A DNA stretch of 64,000 bases, from NCBI GenBank assembly GCA_029948255.1, contig JALIZF010001734.1, positions 1 to 64,000 of the forward strand, in the 5' to 3' direction. Under the pieces are notes generated by a model. It was given only the letters and a program-made list of their open reading frames with translations. It did no database searches and had not been told where the DNA came from. Below are positions 1-11,689 of the stretch, in pieces. A program made the position numbers and the translations under genes. The stretch is from Telmatactis stephensoni (taxonomy: Eukaryota > Cnidaria > Anthozoa > Actiniaria > Isophelliidae). Within the stretch, counting starts at the first letter, position 1. Each line of letters starts with the position of its first letter.

Positions 1-940
1 AATAATACGATTTTTTGTTTGAGTGTTTTGAGCAACAATGTTTGGCAGACATCAAAGGTTTAACAATCGATCACTGAGCTTGTACATCAACGTAATGTGT
101 CTTTTGAAAAGAAAATGAAAACTCGACAGATCGAAATCGGGAAACTCGAGACTGCTATTTGTCATGAACATGGCGGGAAACAACTGCAAAGATATCAAAA
201 ATACACAAATTAAAATAATATGATTTTTCATGAACATGAGAGATTGAGAAATTAATGATTCTTATCTTCTTTCGAGCTTTCTTTAGAGAAATAAAGACGA
301 CGACATTTTAGTTTGCAATACGTATATATCTAACAGAATTGGTAAATTACGAAACCGTGTATTTAAGTAATGAAATCACTTATTCTTATTTTCCTCAGAG
401 ATTTTTTGAGAACTAAAGATGACGACATTTTAGTTTGGGGAACAGACAGAAACATACTTTATATAACTAACGAAACAGTACCGTGCATTTAAGTAATGGT
501 AAGAAATAGGCAACCAAACGACGAAGATCGAATGCAGAAAGATGTTTATTGTACAAGATCTTTTAGTTCAAAAGTAACTTTGTTGCAAATAAACAAGGTT
601 TTTGGACATTTTATCTTTAAAATATGTTCTCCAGGCCATAGGTTGATATATTATCCGTCTCAGGAAAACCACGACATTTTTTTGGGGGGGAAGTTCAAAT
701 TGGCGCTGAACAATAAAAAAATTGCCTACCTCTTACTCGGACCATTACTTAAATGGATAAAAAAAATATCATTAAAATGATGGCTTTTGGGTACTGTGAC
801 TGGTTAATTGCCGTAATCTCCGAGGATTGCTGAGTTTTATTCAAAACTGATGTGTCTTCTATCATCTATGGGTGTTACTCTGATTCACTTTAGATTTATA
901 AAAAACACCATATGTATTTTGATGCCAAACATTTTCTTAC

Positions 941-1090
941 CTCTTTAGTCATGATCAAGTTGTACTATGATACTGAACTTGGCGGATTTGATCGCTACAA
1001 GCTAAGTGCAGTTCTCTCTGGAGTTCTTCTCTGTAGAAAGTATCAACGAGAAGTGAGCTTGTTCAACCTTACTGAACAACTTCTTTTGCA
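941..1090 (-). other. Putative 5' noncoding exon of a CTHRC1-like gene beyond the left edge
   Basis: On the minus strand the sequence ends in AAAGAG followed by the donor GTAAGA. It is homologous to the exons proposed at 49,241 (gene 4), 39,631 (gene 3) and 29,451 (gene 2). No collagen gene lies downstream of it inside the window, so its partner should be left of base 1. The 3' end at 941 is set by the donor. The 5' end is only a guess from the extent of similarity, because no TATA box or initiator is visible. Confidence 0.5.
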
Positions 1091-1540
1091 TGGTTAGTAA
1101 TGAATCTGAGTAGGAAAAACTATTTTTCTTGTTCTCACATGTTGTGTTAATAGACTGACTAATATTGAATCTGATCATTGAATCTGACTGACAAGTAAGT
1201 AAAGAAGACAATAGTGTAGTACTTCAAATATGTTGCACCAAGCAGTCTGATTGCAGGTGAATAAACAGTTTTAAATTAACAGCAGGTCTGGTAGTCTAAT
1301 GATAAATGCTTTGTTTATAGTGGACGAGTACTTCGCTATACAGCTAGTTTTCAGGTACTCCACTGTACTCTCACACACATTACTACCACTACATTCTAAT
1401 ATTCTATGCATACAACCCTCAGCTCACTAATTTGTTTTTAATTACCAATTTACTAATAGAAGAAAGCCGGAGGACGCGCAGAAAGCCATCAAAGTAAGGG
1501 AGAGTCAGACTGAACGAACTAAAAACTCAAGTCACATATG

Positions 1541-1616
1541 ATGCGCCATCTGGAAATCGAACCTGCAAGACCGCAGAGGTGAAAGACCGGCGCTCTGACC
1601 GCTTGGCCACCCTTGC
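1541..1616 (-). repeat. tRNA-derived SINE head
   Basis: On the minus strand there is a type-II-tRNA-like A box (TGGCCAAGCGGT, 1,598-1,609) and a B box (GGTTCGATTTCC, 1,552-1,563) about 35 bases downstream. The spacing and the extended variable region resemble tRNA-Leu or tRNA-Ser. The fold is too degenerate for a functional tRNA and the same unit recurs at 49,808-49,886, so a SINE inherited by the duplication fits better than a tRNA gene. Confidence 0.6.
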
Positions 1617-3261
1617 ATGTGTTTTTAAGATACGTTAACAATAATCCAGATAGATTTGAAAAGGCATCTTTTATAAAACGCCGTTGTGAACGTCTAGCAC
1701 GAAGTGACAATAACGCATCAAAAAAGGCCATAGTTACCGCTTGTTACTAACATTCCTCGTGTGTTTTGTACATTTTCACTTGCCCTGATGATGGACGCTC
1801 TGTCTGAAAGCTTGGCGCGCGAATGAAATAAATCTAACGTGGTTGAAACTGTGATTTCTGTAGAAATGGATACGCCCACGTACAATAGTATTCTTAATCT
1901 GAAATTTTTTTGCTCTCTTTAAAAATATCTAGTTAATTAATGAAGTAAACCCTTTGCTTTGACAAAATTAAGAATGCGTCTTTTTACACCGCGGGGCTTA
2001 ATTGGTTTTTCCGTATTGAGTAGTCAGTATTGTATGATAAAGCTAATTAGAATAGAGAAAATGCCCTGGAGAAGAACCATGAACCAAGTCTCATTTTTAT
2101 AACTGAAGGTTACCAGAATAAGATAGAGTGATCTATGTTAAAACTGACCCTGGGACTAACAAAAAATGTCAACAAATAAATATCAATTAGTGAGGTAGGG
2201 ATCGAGGAAAAGCTTTTTACGTGTATGAACATGTTGTATAAAAAAGACTAATAGTTTTAATTGAATAAACCACGTCAAGAAATCTTTTAGGTGTTTGGTT
2301 AGAAGAACTAATTAAATATCCACTCTAGATATATTAATGCGTGTTGAGATCACCTCAACAATATAGATATAACAGGTGAGGGGGATACTCCATATAATTG
2401 TGCGGCGCTTCCATGGGATGAAATCCTTATCCCATTTTAAAGTAAAAAATTGTTTTCTTGCCCTTTTTCGGGCAAAGATTTAAGACCAAAAAAGAAAACG
2501 TTTTTTCATACAAAAATGCTTCAAATCTTGGTGCTGCACAAACAAGTATTCATTGTCGCCTTATCTAGCTTATGGTTGCTTACTCCTGTCTAGTTCAAAA
2601 GATCTAGCCGCAGATACGTCCTATCGATCGATTTGTCGAAACCCATTGAATAGGAGCAACGAGACTAACAACTAGCCACCAGTTTATTAAAATTACAAAT
2701 ATAGCTAAAAGAGAATGTCGATAGGAACCGTAAGACCAACACTACCAGTCGTAATACAAGTCAGAAAACCGATTGAAACGACAACTTTCAAAAACCAAGA
2801 AAACGGAAAGCCATTTACGAAAACCGATATAAAAAAAATTGATATAACCAACATACCTAACAGAAAACGGCTCGAAAACAATATCACCGCAAATCCCAAT
2901 GTTTCCCTTTCCTCTCCCTGCACTGGCTCCCCCTCCTCCAAGAAGCACAAAGTGGCTGCATGAAGACGTACGACGTACGTACACGATATCTTTCATATTT
3001 TCCTTTTCTTCCCTCCCCTCCCTTTCTCTTTTCTTCTGTCTTTCTGTCTGTCTCTCAATTTCAACTACAGTTGAAATTAGTACTGATCTGAACATTACAA
3101 GACCTTACAACTGAGGAATGACTAGTTTGTCTATGGATATTCCAAAGATAACTTTCTCACGTCTCGCATCATTTTTGTCAGAATATATTCCATTTATAAG
3201 GAAATATTTTGACATAATCATAATTCATGAGAACATTTTTGATTAACGTCTTTTTATTTAA

Positions 3262-5077
3262 GGTGACTCGAAGTAGTTGTTTTCAGACCGTACCGCACAT
3301 TTTCATTTGGCGCAATGGACAACTTAATGCGCACCAATGGACTTGGTTTCTACACCAAATATGAGGATAAGATTGAAGTTTTAAATGGTGTTATAATTAC
3401 ATCGATCAATGTTTTTAAAATAGCGAAAATCGAACATCGTCAAAAATGGTTTTCCTCTAATATCTCGCAAAATTGATGAGCTTCAGACAAGCGGTAAACT
3501 GCATAGAAAAATTCATACAAATGCACAACACTTCCAAGTGATTTTAGGAGATTTAATCTGTTTGATTTTCTTTAAATCACCAAAGTTTCCACAGATGCTG
3601 TATTTCTATTCTTGGAAATAACGACAGCCTAAAAATACTCGTAGTACGCAAAACGCCACGAGAACACTGTGGAAATATTGCTAAAATATACACTTACCTT
3701 ATACGTGAAAAAGCCGACTTTCAACTCTTCATCGATGTCAAGATATATTTTTTTCTTTCAATGTCTCTTGTGAGAATTTTTCTCCGCAACTCGTACATCA
3801 GAAGTTGTTTCTGAAAATCTCAAAAACGCAGGATTATTTTTGCTTGGCGTTTAAGTAGGGCATTGCCTGTTCTATACACAGCAATATTGCAGCAGCTCAT
3901 TCAAATACAAGCACTAAAACGACCCGAAACTTAAACCTAATGTTGACCCAAATGCCAGCTCAAAACTTGCATTGAGACAACCGTTCGACTCGCTAATTAG
4001 CATATTGCACTCGCAAATTGTTCACAGCACGTGCAAGTGCGTAGCATAAATTTGCATAGAGTTCCAAGCTACATGCGCTAGGAACCGGAAATAAAATTAA
4101 ATTCTTTTCTTTTGTTTATTTGGTGATGTTTACTGCTAATTAGTTGATATTATTTCCCAAATATTATGCTTGTACACTTTTTTAAAAAAAAATCTTGTCT
4201 CCCCAACCTAAAAACATACAAATATTAGAAGTGAAAGTTCTTATAAAGCAATTCTTTATTTCCGGTTCCTGATGCATGTAGCGTGTAACACTATGCTATG
4301 CACTTGCACGTGCTGTGAACAATTTGCGAGTGCAATATGCTAATTAGCGAGTCGAATGGTTGTCTCAATGCAAGTTTTGAGCTGGCATTTGGGTCAACAT
4401 CAGGTTTAAGTTTCGGGTCGTTTTAGTGCTTGTATTTGAATGAGCTGCTGCAATATTGCTGTATATAGAACAAGTAATGCCCTACTAAAACGCCAAGTAA
4501 AAATAATCGTGCGTTTTTGAGATTTTCAAAAACAACTTCTGATGTACGAGTTGCGAAGAAAATGTCTCATAAGAGACATGGAAAGAAAAAATATATCTTG
4601 ACATCGATGGAGAGTTGAAAGTCGGCTTTTTCACGTATAAGGTAAGTGTATATTTTAGCAATATTTCCACAGTGTTCTCGTGGTGTTTTGCGTACTTCGA
4701 GTATTTTTAGGCTGTCGTTATTTCCAAGAATAGAAATACAGCATCTGTGGAAACTTTGGTGATTTAAAGAAAATCAAACAGATTAAATCTCCTAAAATCA
4801 CTTGGAAATGTTGTGCATTTGTATGAATTTTTCTATGCAGTTTACCGCTTGTCTGAAGCTCATCAATTTTGCGAGATATTAGAGGAAAACCATTTTTGAC
4901 GATGTTCGATTTTCGCTATTTTAAAAACATTGATCGATGTAATTATAACACCATTTAAAACTTCAATCTTATCCTCATATTTGGTGTAGAAACCAAGTCC
5001 ATTGGTGCGCATTAAGTTGTCCATTGCGCCAAATGAAAATGTGCGGTACGGTCTGAAAACAACTACTTCCAGTCACC
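3262..5077. mobile_element. 1.8-kb foldback element with TTAA target duplication
   Basis: Two inverted arms of about 830 bp (3,262-4,094 and 4,256-5,077) are almost identical and enclose a 161-bp spacer. The termini read GGTGACTCGAAG and its near-complement, and both sides are flanked by TTAA (3,258-3,261 and 5,078-5,081). TTAA duplication is typical of piggyBac-like and some Kolobok elements. There is no transposase frame, so the element is non-autonomous. The related but much shorter element at 48,219-48,733 shares the GGTGRCTCGA terminus. Confidence 0.85.
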
Positions 5078-5579
5078 TTAAGATCAAATGTCTACTCTTC
5101 ACTTTCTAAGAGAAATGAATTTATTTCTATATAATATGTTTCACGATCCAGTTAATTGTGCAAATGAAGGACCAAATACTGTTAAATTGCCTGTCATAAA
5201 GCTATTATAATCCTTGTATTTGTACATTCTGAGTTTTGGTTTGACACGAAAGTCTCTTATTTCCGCTACATTTTCATAATTTATGCACCTTTCAGATAGA
5301 ATGGCTCAAAAACACAGAGCAAGTCTAAAGTATTCAAATAAGAGATATAAAAAATGTGGCAATATTCTTCGTACGTTTGCGTTTGGTGGTGGACGGGGAG
5401 GTCCTTTGGTGCGTATTTTTATTTTTTTTATATTTGTATATATTTCTATTGAGATATAAAGTTGAGCCTCCCATAAAGTGAAACGACCATTCAAAATGTC
5501 AAGCTAAAGTGGTTGAAAAAGTATAGTATTTGATTTATTTGGCGTAACTCCAGTCTGCACGGTCAACTAATAAAGAGCA

Positions 5580-5734
5580 ATTCGGGATTCTTAATATTAT
5601 TTGGCGTGAACACGAAAGCGAGGCTAAGCACGCACGCCACGCCAACGAGTAGGCCCGCCATCTTGGATTTTTGCGTCGCGTGCGTGCTTAGCCTCGCTTT
5701 CGTTTCGCGCCAAATAATATTAAGAATCCCGAAT
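5580..5734. mobile_element. 155-bp palindromic MITE with a readable empty site
   Basis: The arms begin TTCGGGATTCTTAATATTA, run for about 60 bases and read back in inverted order at the right end. The paralogous flank of gene 2 at about 19,955-19,970 reads AAAGAGCAATATCAATTC without interruption, which is the unoccupied site. A target duplication longer than 2 bp is not evident. Confidence 0.8.
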
Positions 5735-6686
5735 ATCAATTCATGTCACGCTCATGTCAAATGAACCGCATACATTTGTTACAGGTATGTCGTTCTAAGG
5801 GAGTCATCAAAAGAAAATCGGGCTCCCTGTGTATTGCCATTCTCCACTCGTCGGTGTTATGCGTAACGCTAATAATGCATTTATGGTGCGCTATTCCGTA
5901 AATTAAATAGTGAACTGGGCTTCCTGTGTATTGTGCTTCTTCCAACAGAGTTGTGCGTATTGCAAATAACTTACTGTTTATATGACACCAAAGTAGTTAC
6001 TATGGATGATGTCGTTATCCAGCCGTCGGAGTTATTACGTTAGTTGTTACGTTAGTAACACATTTATCGCGCGCTGTTTCTCGCGAAAGAACCTGTGTGT
6101 TTTACTTCTCCCGCCAAATCTAACGTTGTTGTGCACAATGCTAATAACGTATTTTTATGATAGATTTTTCGCGAGATCATAGAATGATCAAAAGACTTAA
6201 CTACTCTCCATACACTTCACACCAGAGGCACTTAAAGTTTAACCACCCGTTAGCGGTCATCCTCTAGACAGAATTGGTTAAAAATGTAGAGTTGGTAAAA
6301 GAAGGGACCGAGGGAAGGTCTTCTCCATTGGAGGTTTGGCTTTAGTACGCAATGTCTTTCCTTTTTGTCTGCGAGAACTCCGGCCAGAGGGTAGGAGAGT
6401 TAGTTGTGGCAACTCATACATATTTCATGTCCTTTTCTGTAAACACCGAAAAGCTAAACGATAATAACAACATGGCCAATAATTTTAGAATGCAGTCACT
6501 TTTATTTATCCTCTATCACCTAAGATTAACATCAATGTAAGTATCAAAACATTGTAAGTGTTGAGGTTGAACTATTTTATCATTTTTAAAAATACTAAAA
6601 TAGTTCAGCCTCAATATTTACATTGTTATAAAGACATTTTCCAGTGACCTTTAATCACGTTTAACTTTGTTTCAAAGGTAAAGCAG
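5735..6686. other. 3' flank of collagen gene 1; no gene seen
   Basis: Much of 5,735-6,150 is paralogous to 19,965-20,220 downstream of gene 2. A hairpin of about 25-bp arms lies at 6,558-6,620. At 6,640-6,660 there is one arm of the inverted-repeat element found complete behind genes 2-4, and it contains an ATTAAA on the minus strand that could serve as the polyadenylation signal of gene 1. The short ORF at 6,352-6,540 has no recognisable feature. Confidence 0.5.
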
Positions 6687-7780
6687 TCACGGCTGGGGCC
6701 TGGGCACCTCTTCTACGAACAGACGACTTGTGGTCTTCCATCCAGTCTTGGCGTCAGCATGGCCGTACCCTGGACAGTTTCCTACGTTGAAACCAACACG
6801 CACGTGACCTTTGTGGATCTTGTCACAGTGACCTTCAATATGGCGGACGCGGTGGATATTCTGGTTGTGTCCGTGCCACATGTACAGCGCACCGTCAATG
6901 GCTCCAGGGGACTCGCACTCATCACCATTAAAAGTAAAGAACCAACGTTTACAGCAATTGTTACATCTATAGATCCTGAAGTCTCCGTTCCAGTAGACAT
7001 GGAGGATGGTATGACTGAATTTCTTCTGGAAAACACAATCCTGAAAAAAGACACAATCGAATGAGACGGTTTTCATTGCATGCTCTGTTGCATCAAAGCA
7101 ATCATGAGTCTACTGAAGTTACTGTAGCTTTTTAATCAATAAAGCTACAGGACATGAAAGCATAATTACACACTTTTATAAGCCCGTGATCCCTGCCGTC
7201 ACTGAAGGCTTTCCACGAACATTCCTTCCAGTTTGAATGAAATGAAAGAGCTCTCGGTCCACGATCTCCCTTGTCTCCTTTGGGTCCGACTTCTCCTTTT
7301 GCACCCTCGGGTCCCCGAGGACCGGGTTTACCGGTTTTACCAGGAGATCCTATTGGTCCTGGAGATCCTTGGAATCCTCTAGGACCTCGTTTGCCTTGGA
7401 TACCTTCACGTCCATCACGCCCATCTCGTCCAGGAGCACCGGGTTTTCCTGGGAGACCGGGTATACCAGGATGACCCGCCAAACAGGCAGGGCGCAACTG
7501 AAAACAAATAATTGATTGGTATAAATTTTTGAATACGACTGCGTTTTATACTTCAACACCGGTAATGCGGTTTATAAATAATGCAAACGTAGGATTTGAA
7601 GTAACTAAAAATAAATAGAAATGATGATTTTTTATATGTTTAAACAAAAAGTCAATGTTTAAATAAAAAGTCAATGTTTACATGTTTTGCAGGTGATTGT
7701 TTGGACGCTGACTTGACGCTGGTTGGTAGAACAATAAGCACGACCACACACAACACCGACACCATCGTGTAGGACTTCAT
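6687..7780 (-). CDS. CTHRC1-like: CTHRC1-like secreted collagen, paralogue 1 (3 coding exons, 258 aa)
   Basis: Coding exons are 7,682-7,780, 7,174-7,497 and 6,687-7,040, all joined in phase 0 (introns 184 and 133 bp, GT-AG). Residues 1 to about 25 are a hydrophobic signal peptide (start MKSYTM). Exon 2 gives a Cys followed by 25 uninterrupted Gly-X-Y triplets (residues 41-115) and the NWKECSW segment. Exon 3 is the CTHRC1 C-terminal domain, with [14 protein letters not shown], the RHIEGHC region, a TGW motif and [13 protein letters not shown] at the end. Vertebrate CTHRC1 is about 243 aa with roughly half as many triplets. The family is a secreted, trimeric matrix glycoprotein linked to Wnt/PCP signalling and collagen deposition; that role is inferred here. 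A CCAG acceptor lies immediately before AAAATG, so a 5' noncoding exon exists upstream. The frame is intact. Confidence 0.93.
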
Positions 7781-8318
7781 TTTCTGGCTAAAGAAGAAGA
7801 GTATCTGATCACTGGTAACTGATGATAACGTGATTACAAACTTAAATAATGTGGATGATTTATCATAATATGTTTGCTTAATTTTTCTCTGTGAAGAATT
7901 GAGAAGAATATATAAATTCTACATGGACTTGGAAAGAACTTGAAAGCTAAAAGGAATAATGCAGGTTACTAGAATCATTGCTAGATGACATGACGACTTC
8001 ACGACGGTCAAAGTGTGTAATATTCATCCCAACCCGACTTCACTCGGGTTCGTGCATAAATCATTATCCATATATGGAATAACTAGCCGTCAACTGGGCT
8101 AAGTTGACTCAAAATGGCAGATGCTCAGCTGCATGTTTACAGAGATTCTTGTTTTAGTAAGATAACACCAAATTTGAATTAGTTAAGGAAATCTGCGTAC
8201 ATAAGAGTCAACAAAGTAATAACTGAAGAAGATCGACATTGTGGTGTGAAAGTGTTGAAACTAGGAGTGATCGGACGGTCTGATCGGACGAATTTCTTTC
8301 TCGCTCGTCACTGTTCTA

Positions 8319-8438
8319 TTAAACTTCAAAGTTCACGAGCATACTGCCTTCTTTTGTACCAATAACACGACACACGTGCCACACACCTTCTTCGTCAACG
8401 GCCTCAGCCTTGTCGCCAATTTGTAGATTTTTCAACAT
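8319..8438 (-). CDS. 39-codon ORF resembling the start of a Tudor-like domain; probable gene fragment
   Basis: The product starts MLKNLQIGDKAEAVD, continues with EEGVWHVCRVIGTKEG, and ends with LVNFEV before TAA. The order 'GDKAEA-x-D ... VWHVCRV ... LVNF' matches the first strands of small Tudor/chromo-barrel (LBR- or SGF29-type) domains, where an aromatic and W/C-R-V pair are usual. It stops where such a domain would normally continue with a Gly-Trp strand. It may therefore be the first exon or a retrocopied piece of a larger gene. No splice donor is obvious before the stop. Family assignment is by motif only. Confidence 0.35.
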   Translation of the reverse strand: MLKNLQIGDKAEAVDEEGVWHVCRVIGTKEGSMLVNFEV

Positions 8439-9046
8439 GTTTATCACATCGCGATCAGATTAGAATAAACTTTTTGAAGTACGCGCGGATTTATACGGAT
8501 TGGCAACGACCAACTAGAAAACATTTTAAAATCATATTTTGTAGCTCTGATAGAAGTTTTTCAGAGTAAACATATGCAATACAACATCAGCTATTTTGTT
8601 TAATTACTTGAACGATTGCTCATATCCAGTTGATGTGAATATAATGAGAGATTACTATGCAGAACATTCTACTCTGTTGGAAACGAACCCCCTACTGTTC
8701 CTCTACATATTCCTGTGCTCAACGGAGACGCAAAGTTTTATAAACAATCTGTTCTAATTTTGAAAACCTCGAAGTTTTCTTTAGAAAGCCGAACTTCTTG
8801 ATGCTAGTATGAAACACTGATCAGTGTAAACCATTGTTGAACATGTTCAGTCTGTCTGTTGTTAGTTCTTGTTAAAATCCTGGCTCTTCAATTTTTAAGC
8901 TAATTTTAAGGGTTAGTCGATCAGACAGTAAACATCACATAAACAAATAACAACTAAATAGCAAGTTAGAGACGGAATGTTCTTGGGCTGTCAGCTGCTT
9001 AAGATCCATCTGAACCGGCTTCCAATTATCAAACTGTGTGAATGAA

Positions 9047-10202
9047 TGCCAGAAACTCATAACGTGTAGCACGGGTCCCATGCTCCGGAATATTCAAATT
9101 ATGCAAAATGAGGCAAAGGCGCTTTTTGACCATATTTGAGAATTGAAAACTTGGCCTAAAATATATTTTGTAGCTTTTATTTGTAATTTTTCGGTCATTA
9201 TTAATTAAAGTATATTCGACATTTTTTATGACTTTGGACATCTTAAAGTACAACTTCGTACTCTGAAAAGAAAGTTCACGATCAGCTCCAAATGTGGAGT
9301 TCCGCCAAGGCCAACCGTTAGTGGATTTACAAAGCATTTTATCGCTCTTTCAGCTACTTTAAACCACAATCAGAACAAATAAATAAACAACGTATTTAGT
9401 ATTCTACCTAAGCGCTTCTGTATATTTGAATTTTTTTAAGGAGGCTTCCTACAATTTCTCTAGTGCTCGACCGGTCAATTTGAAATAGCTGTAGTTCTTA
9501 CATGAAAGCAACCACAGTTATGACCTTTCGTTCACTTACTACATAAAGACTGAAGTTTTTAATGGTATGTGTTTTGTTTACATTGGGGTTACCATAGCGA
9601 TACCATAGCGACGAAACGATGACGTCACCGTTTTAGATTCCAAGAAATTTTACGCGTTTTCTGACCTAGACTTTTATAACGACATACAAGGCGTTAATAT
9701 TTAGGACTTTGGACTAGTAGCATATGAATTTTGGAGAAATTCGTATAAACGGATTTTGAAATATTCGATGCGCAATTTTTTAACCCCCCAAATAAAAATT
9801 TATTATCAGGTTTCGACTCAACAATTTTAAAAGCAAAGCAGCATGACAACTATTAGACTGTCAATATGTTGCTCATATACATATAAGGTATAAAATCTCT
9901 GTAAAATTACTTCGCATTCGAGGTCACAAATCAAACGTTTCCTTACCAGAACATTGCCCTGGCATGGGCTCCAAGTCTTCACAATTTTGTCAGTTACCAT
10001 GAACTAAATTCTTTTTCGTTTGGAACATCCATGATTTGATCACTATAAGCAGCTGGAAAGTAAGCAACATTTGCTCCGCCATTTTTGAGGTTGATATGAT
10101 TACCAAATATGGCCATAAAACGCTTGTTTTGCTCATTTGAATATTCCGGAACATGGTACCAAAGAAATGTATTGTTTCAACCCCTTATGAGTTTCTGTGA
10201 AT
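9047..10202. mobile_element. About 1.15-kb inverted-repeat element
   Basis: Arms of roughly 95 bp (about 9,047-9,140 and 10,105-10,202) are inverted copies with scattered mismatches. They share CAGAAACTCATAA at the outside and CCGGAATATTCAAAT further in. No transposase is visible between them and the exact ends and target duplication could not be fixed by eye. Confidence 0.5.
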
Positions 10203-10755
10203 GTTTATCGCCGAAAAGGAGTAGTTTCTTAACGCCAGTGGGTCCTAGCGGCAAAACACTGTAACGTGCTCATGCAGCTGAGATATTTCAAGCTGGTCCT
10301 GGGCATGATAATTAATATATATATATTTTGCAGATATTAGAGTATAACTTACCGTAATGAACAAACTATATGTCTTTGTTAAGTGTTTGTCTCGGTTGTT
10401 TTAGTACCCTACGAGAAGTTTTAGATATATAGATTTATGAGTGATGGGAAGATCTACAACACAATATATATATACAAACTCTATTTGATATGTAGGTTAA
10501 GAAACTATAGCAGCCAAAGGCTGATGTGGAACTACAGCTAAATAAAATTATGAAATAAATAAATAGAATGATAAAATTATATATGATACATCCATAAAAA
10601 AGAAAAGGAAAGTCAGAGAAAAGTTGTAGTTTTTAAGCGATGTCAATTTTTTGAAGAAAATGAAAGTTTTTGTTGTTCAAGGCGATCAACAAAGTTAGAT
10701 ATTATTTTTAGTAATAAATAATATGCCATAAATAAAAATAGAATATTACACTTAC

Positions 10756-10850
10756 CGAAAAGGAAACAATTTTTTCGTTCTCTTGTTAATAAAGTGTTTT
10801 GTCAGTCTGATCTGCCGTGGGAACTGATTAAAACGAACGTTTGTCTAACG
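10756..10850 (-). other. Possible 5' noncoding exon of collagen gene 1
   Basis: On the minus strand a good donor (TTTTCG followed by GTAAGTG) lies here, and gene 1 has an acceptor directly in front of its ATG. The sequence does not resemble the conserved leader exons proposed for genes 2, 3 and 4, so if real it would be a different promoter. The upstream limit is arbitrary. This rests on one splice-site match and position. Confidence 0.25.
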
Positions 10851-11103
10851 GCCTAAGTAGTTAACATTAGACACTCCTTGACAAATATTGACCAATAGGA
10901 TTGTTTTAGATTATTTGTGATGTCATAAGGGGATCATTTTTATGACCTCTTTTTCTCATTAGGTTGATTTTGATTGGTTGGATCGATACTGGAAAATAAA
11001 CAAGTGTCAGTCCCTGATCAAATTCGCATTTTTTATACCGTATCACTTGATGATGTGTATTTATTTGAATTTTTACTTGTCATTAGACGATATAACATCT
11101 TAA

Positions 11104-11683
11104 AGTGCCTATAAACCCTAGCGAAAATGTATATTTTTTAAAAGCTGAGTATCTTGGGAAAATATAATTAAAGCGACATCAAAGATGTAAGGTTTTTTTC
11201 AGTGTATCCGTCCGTTCGAAGCTGTCGTTCCAGGCAAAAATCCGCATTCTTTGGAAGGCTGGGACGAATTTGGTTAACAATAAACTCATTTGGTTGATAA
11301 TAAACTTTGACATTGTGACATAATGTAAGGCAACATTGTGACGTAATGTCCGGAATCACGGCATTTACACTCAAAGAAAGAGCTAAAAATAGCTATATCA
11401 AAGTAGTAGAATTTGTAGCAGAAGTTAAATATAGTGTATACCAATACCAATATACAAAGATATTAAGAGCTTGTAGCTTCTCAATTAAACTTTATTCCTG
11501 GGTCTCAGTCTCCCAGGGTTCTCACAAATTTTTCCACAGGATGCCCAAAATGTGCTTCTTCTCCAACTTTGCAACGCTTTTTCCCGATCAAAAGAAATTG
11601 AAAGACCCACTTTTCAAATATTTTTGTTTCAGAGGCCAAGCTCTTTTGAGAGAAATTATTTCTGGCTAGACTTTATAGGCACT
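11104..11683. mobile_element. 580-bp MITE with TTAA target duplication
   Basis: The termini are AGTGCCTATAAA and its inverse, flanked by TTAA at 11,100-11,103 and 11,684-11,687. The 107-codon ORF inside (11,346-11,669) runs almost to the end of the element and shows no transposase motif. TTAA duplication fits piggyBac-type mobilisation in trans. Confidence 0.75.
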
Positions 11684-11689
11684 TTAAAC

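Larger units (their letters stand above)
1..3000. repeat. Segmental duplicate block, copy 1 (pairs with 47,885-52,100)
   Basis: Nearly colinear similarity with 47,885-52,100 can be read directly. Examples are the stretches at 40-110 and 47,910-47,975, 1,320-1,380 and 49,600-49,660, 1,770-1,900 and 50,040-50,165, and 2,880-2,960 and 52,020-52,080. The right copy is longer because it carries insertions. In the right copy this block is the 5' flank of collagen gene 4, so copy 1 is inferred to be the 5' flank of a paralogue left of the window. The short ORFs inside (for example 496-780 and 2,715-2,963) show no domain and are not conserved as reading frames between copies. I see no protein gene here. 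Confidence 0.8.
7781..10755. other. Upstream (5' UTR intron) region of gene 1
   Basis: If the donor at 10,755 is used, this is the first intron of gene 1. It holds the Tudor-like ORF at 8,319-8,438 and an inverted-repeat element at about 9,047-10,202. The 102-codon ORF at 9,029-9,337 lies partly in an arm of that element and is not credible as a gene. Confidence 0.4.

Noticed and set aside
1541..1616. Functional tRNA-Leu or tRNA-Ser gene
   Set aside because: A and B boxes are present, but stems do not pair convincingly and a diverged copy exists at 49,808; a SINE head is likelier.
6759..7064. Plus-strand and second minus-frame ORFs over the C-terminal exon (repeated in each paralogue)
   Set aside because: Shadow frames of the CTHRC1-like domain; the true frame carries the conserved Cys, Trp and Gly positions.
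7271..7474. Pro/Gly-rich plus-strand ORFs opposite the collagen exons (also at 35,568 and 44,985)
   Set aside because: Antisense shadows of Gly-X-Y codons.
9029..9337. 102-codon minus-strand ORF
   Set aside because: Overlaps the arm of an inverted-repeat element, has no domain and no splice-site context.
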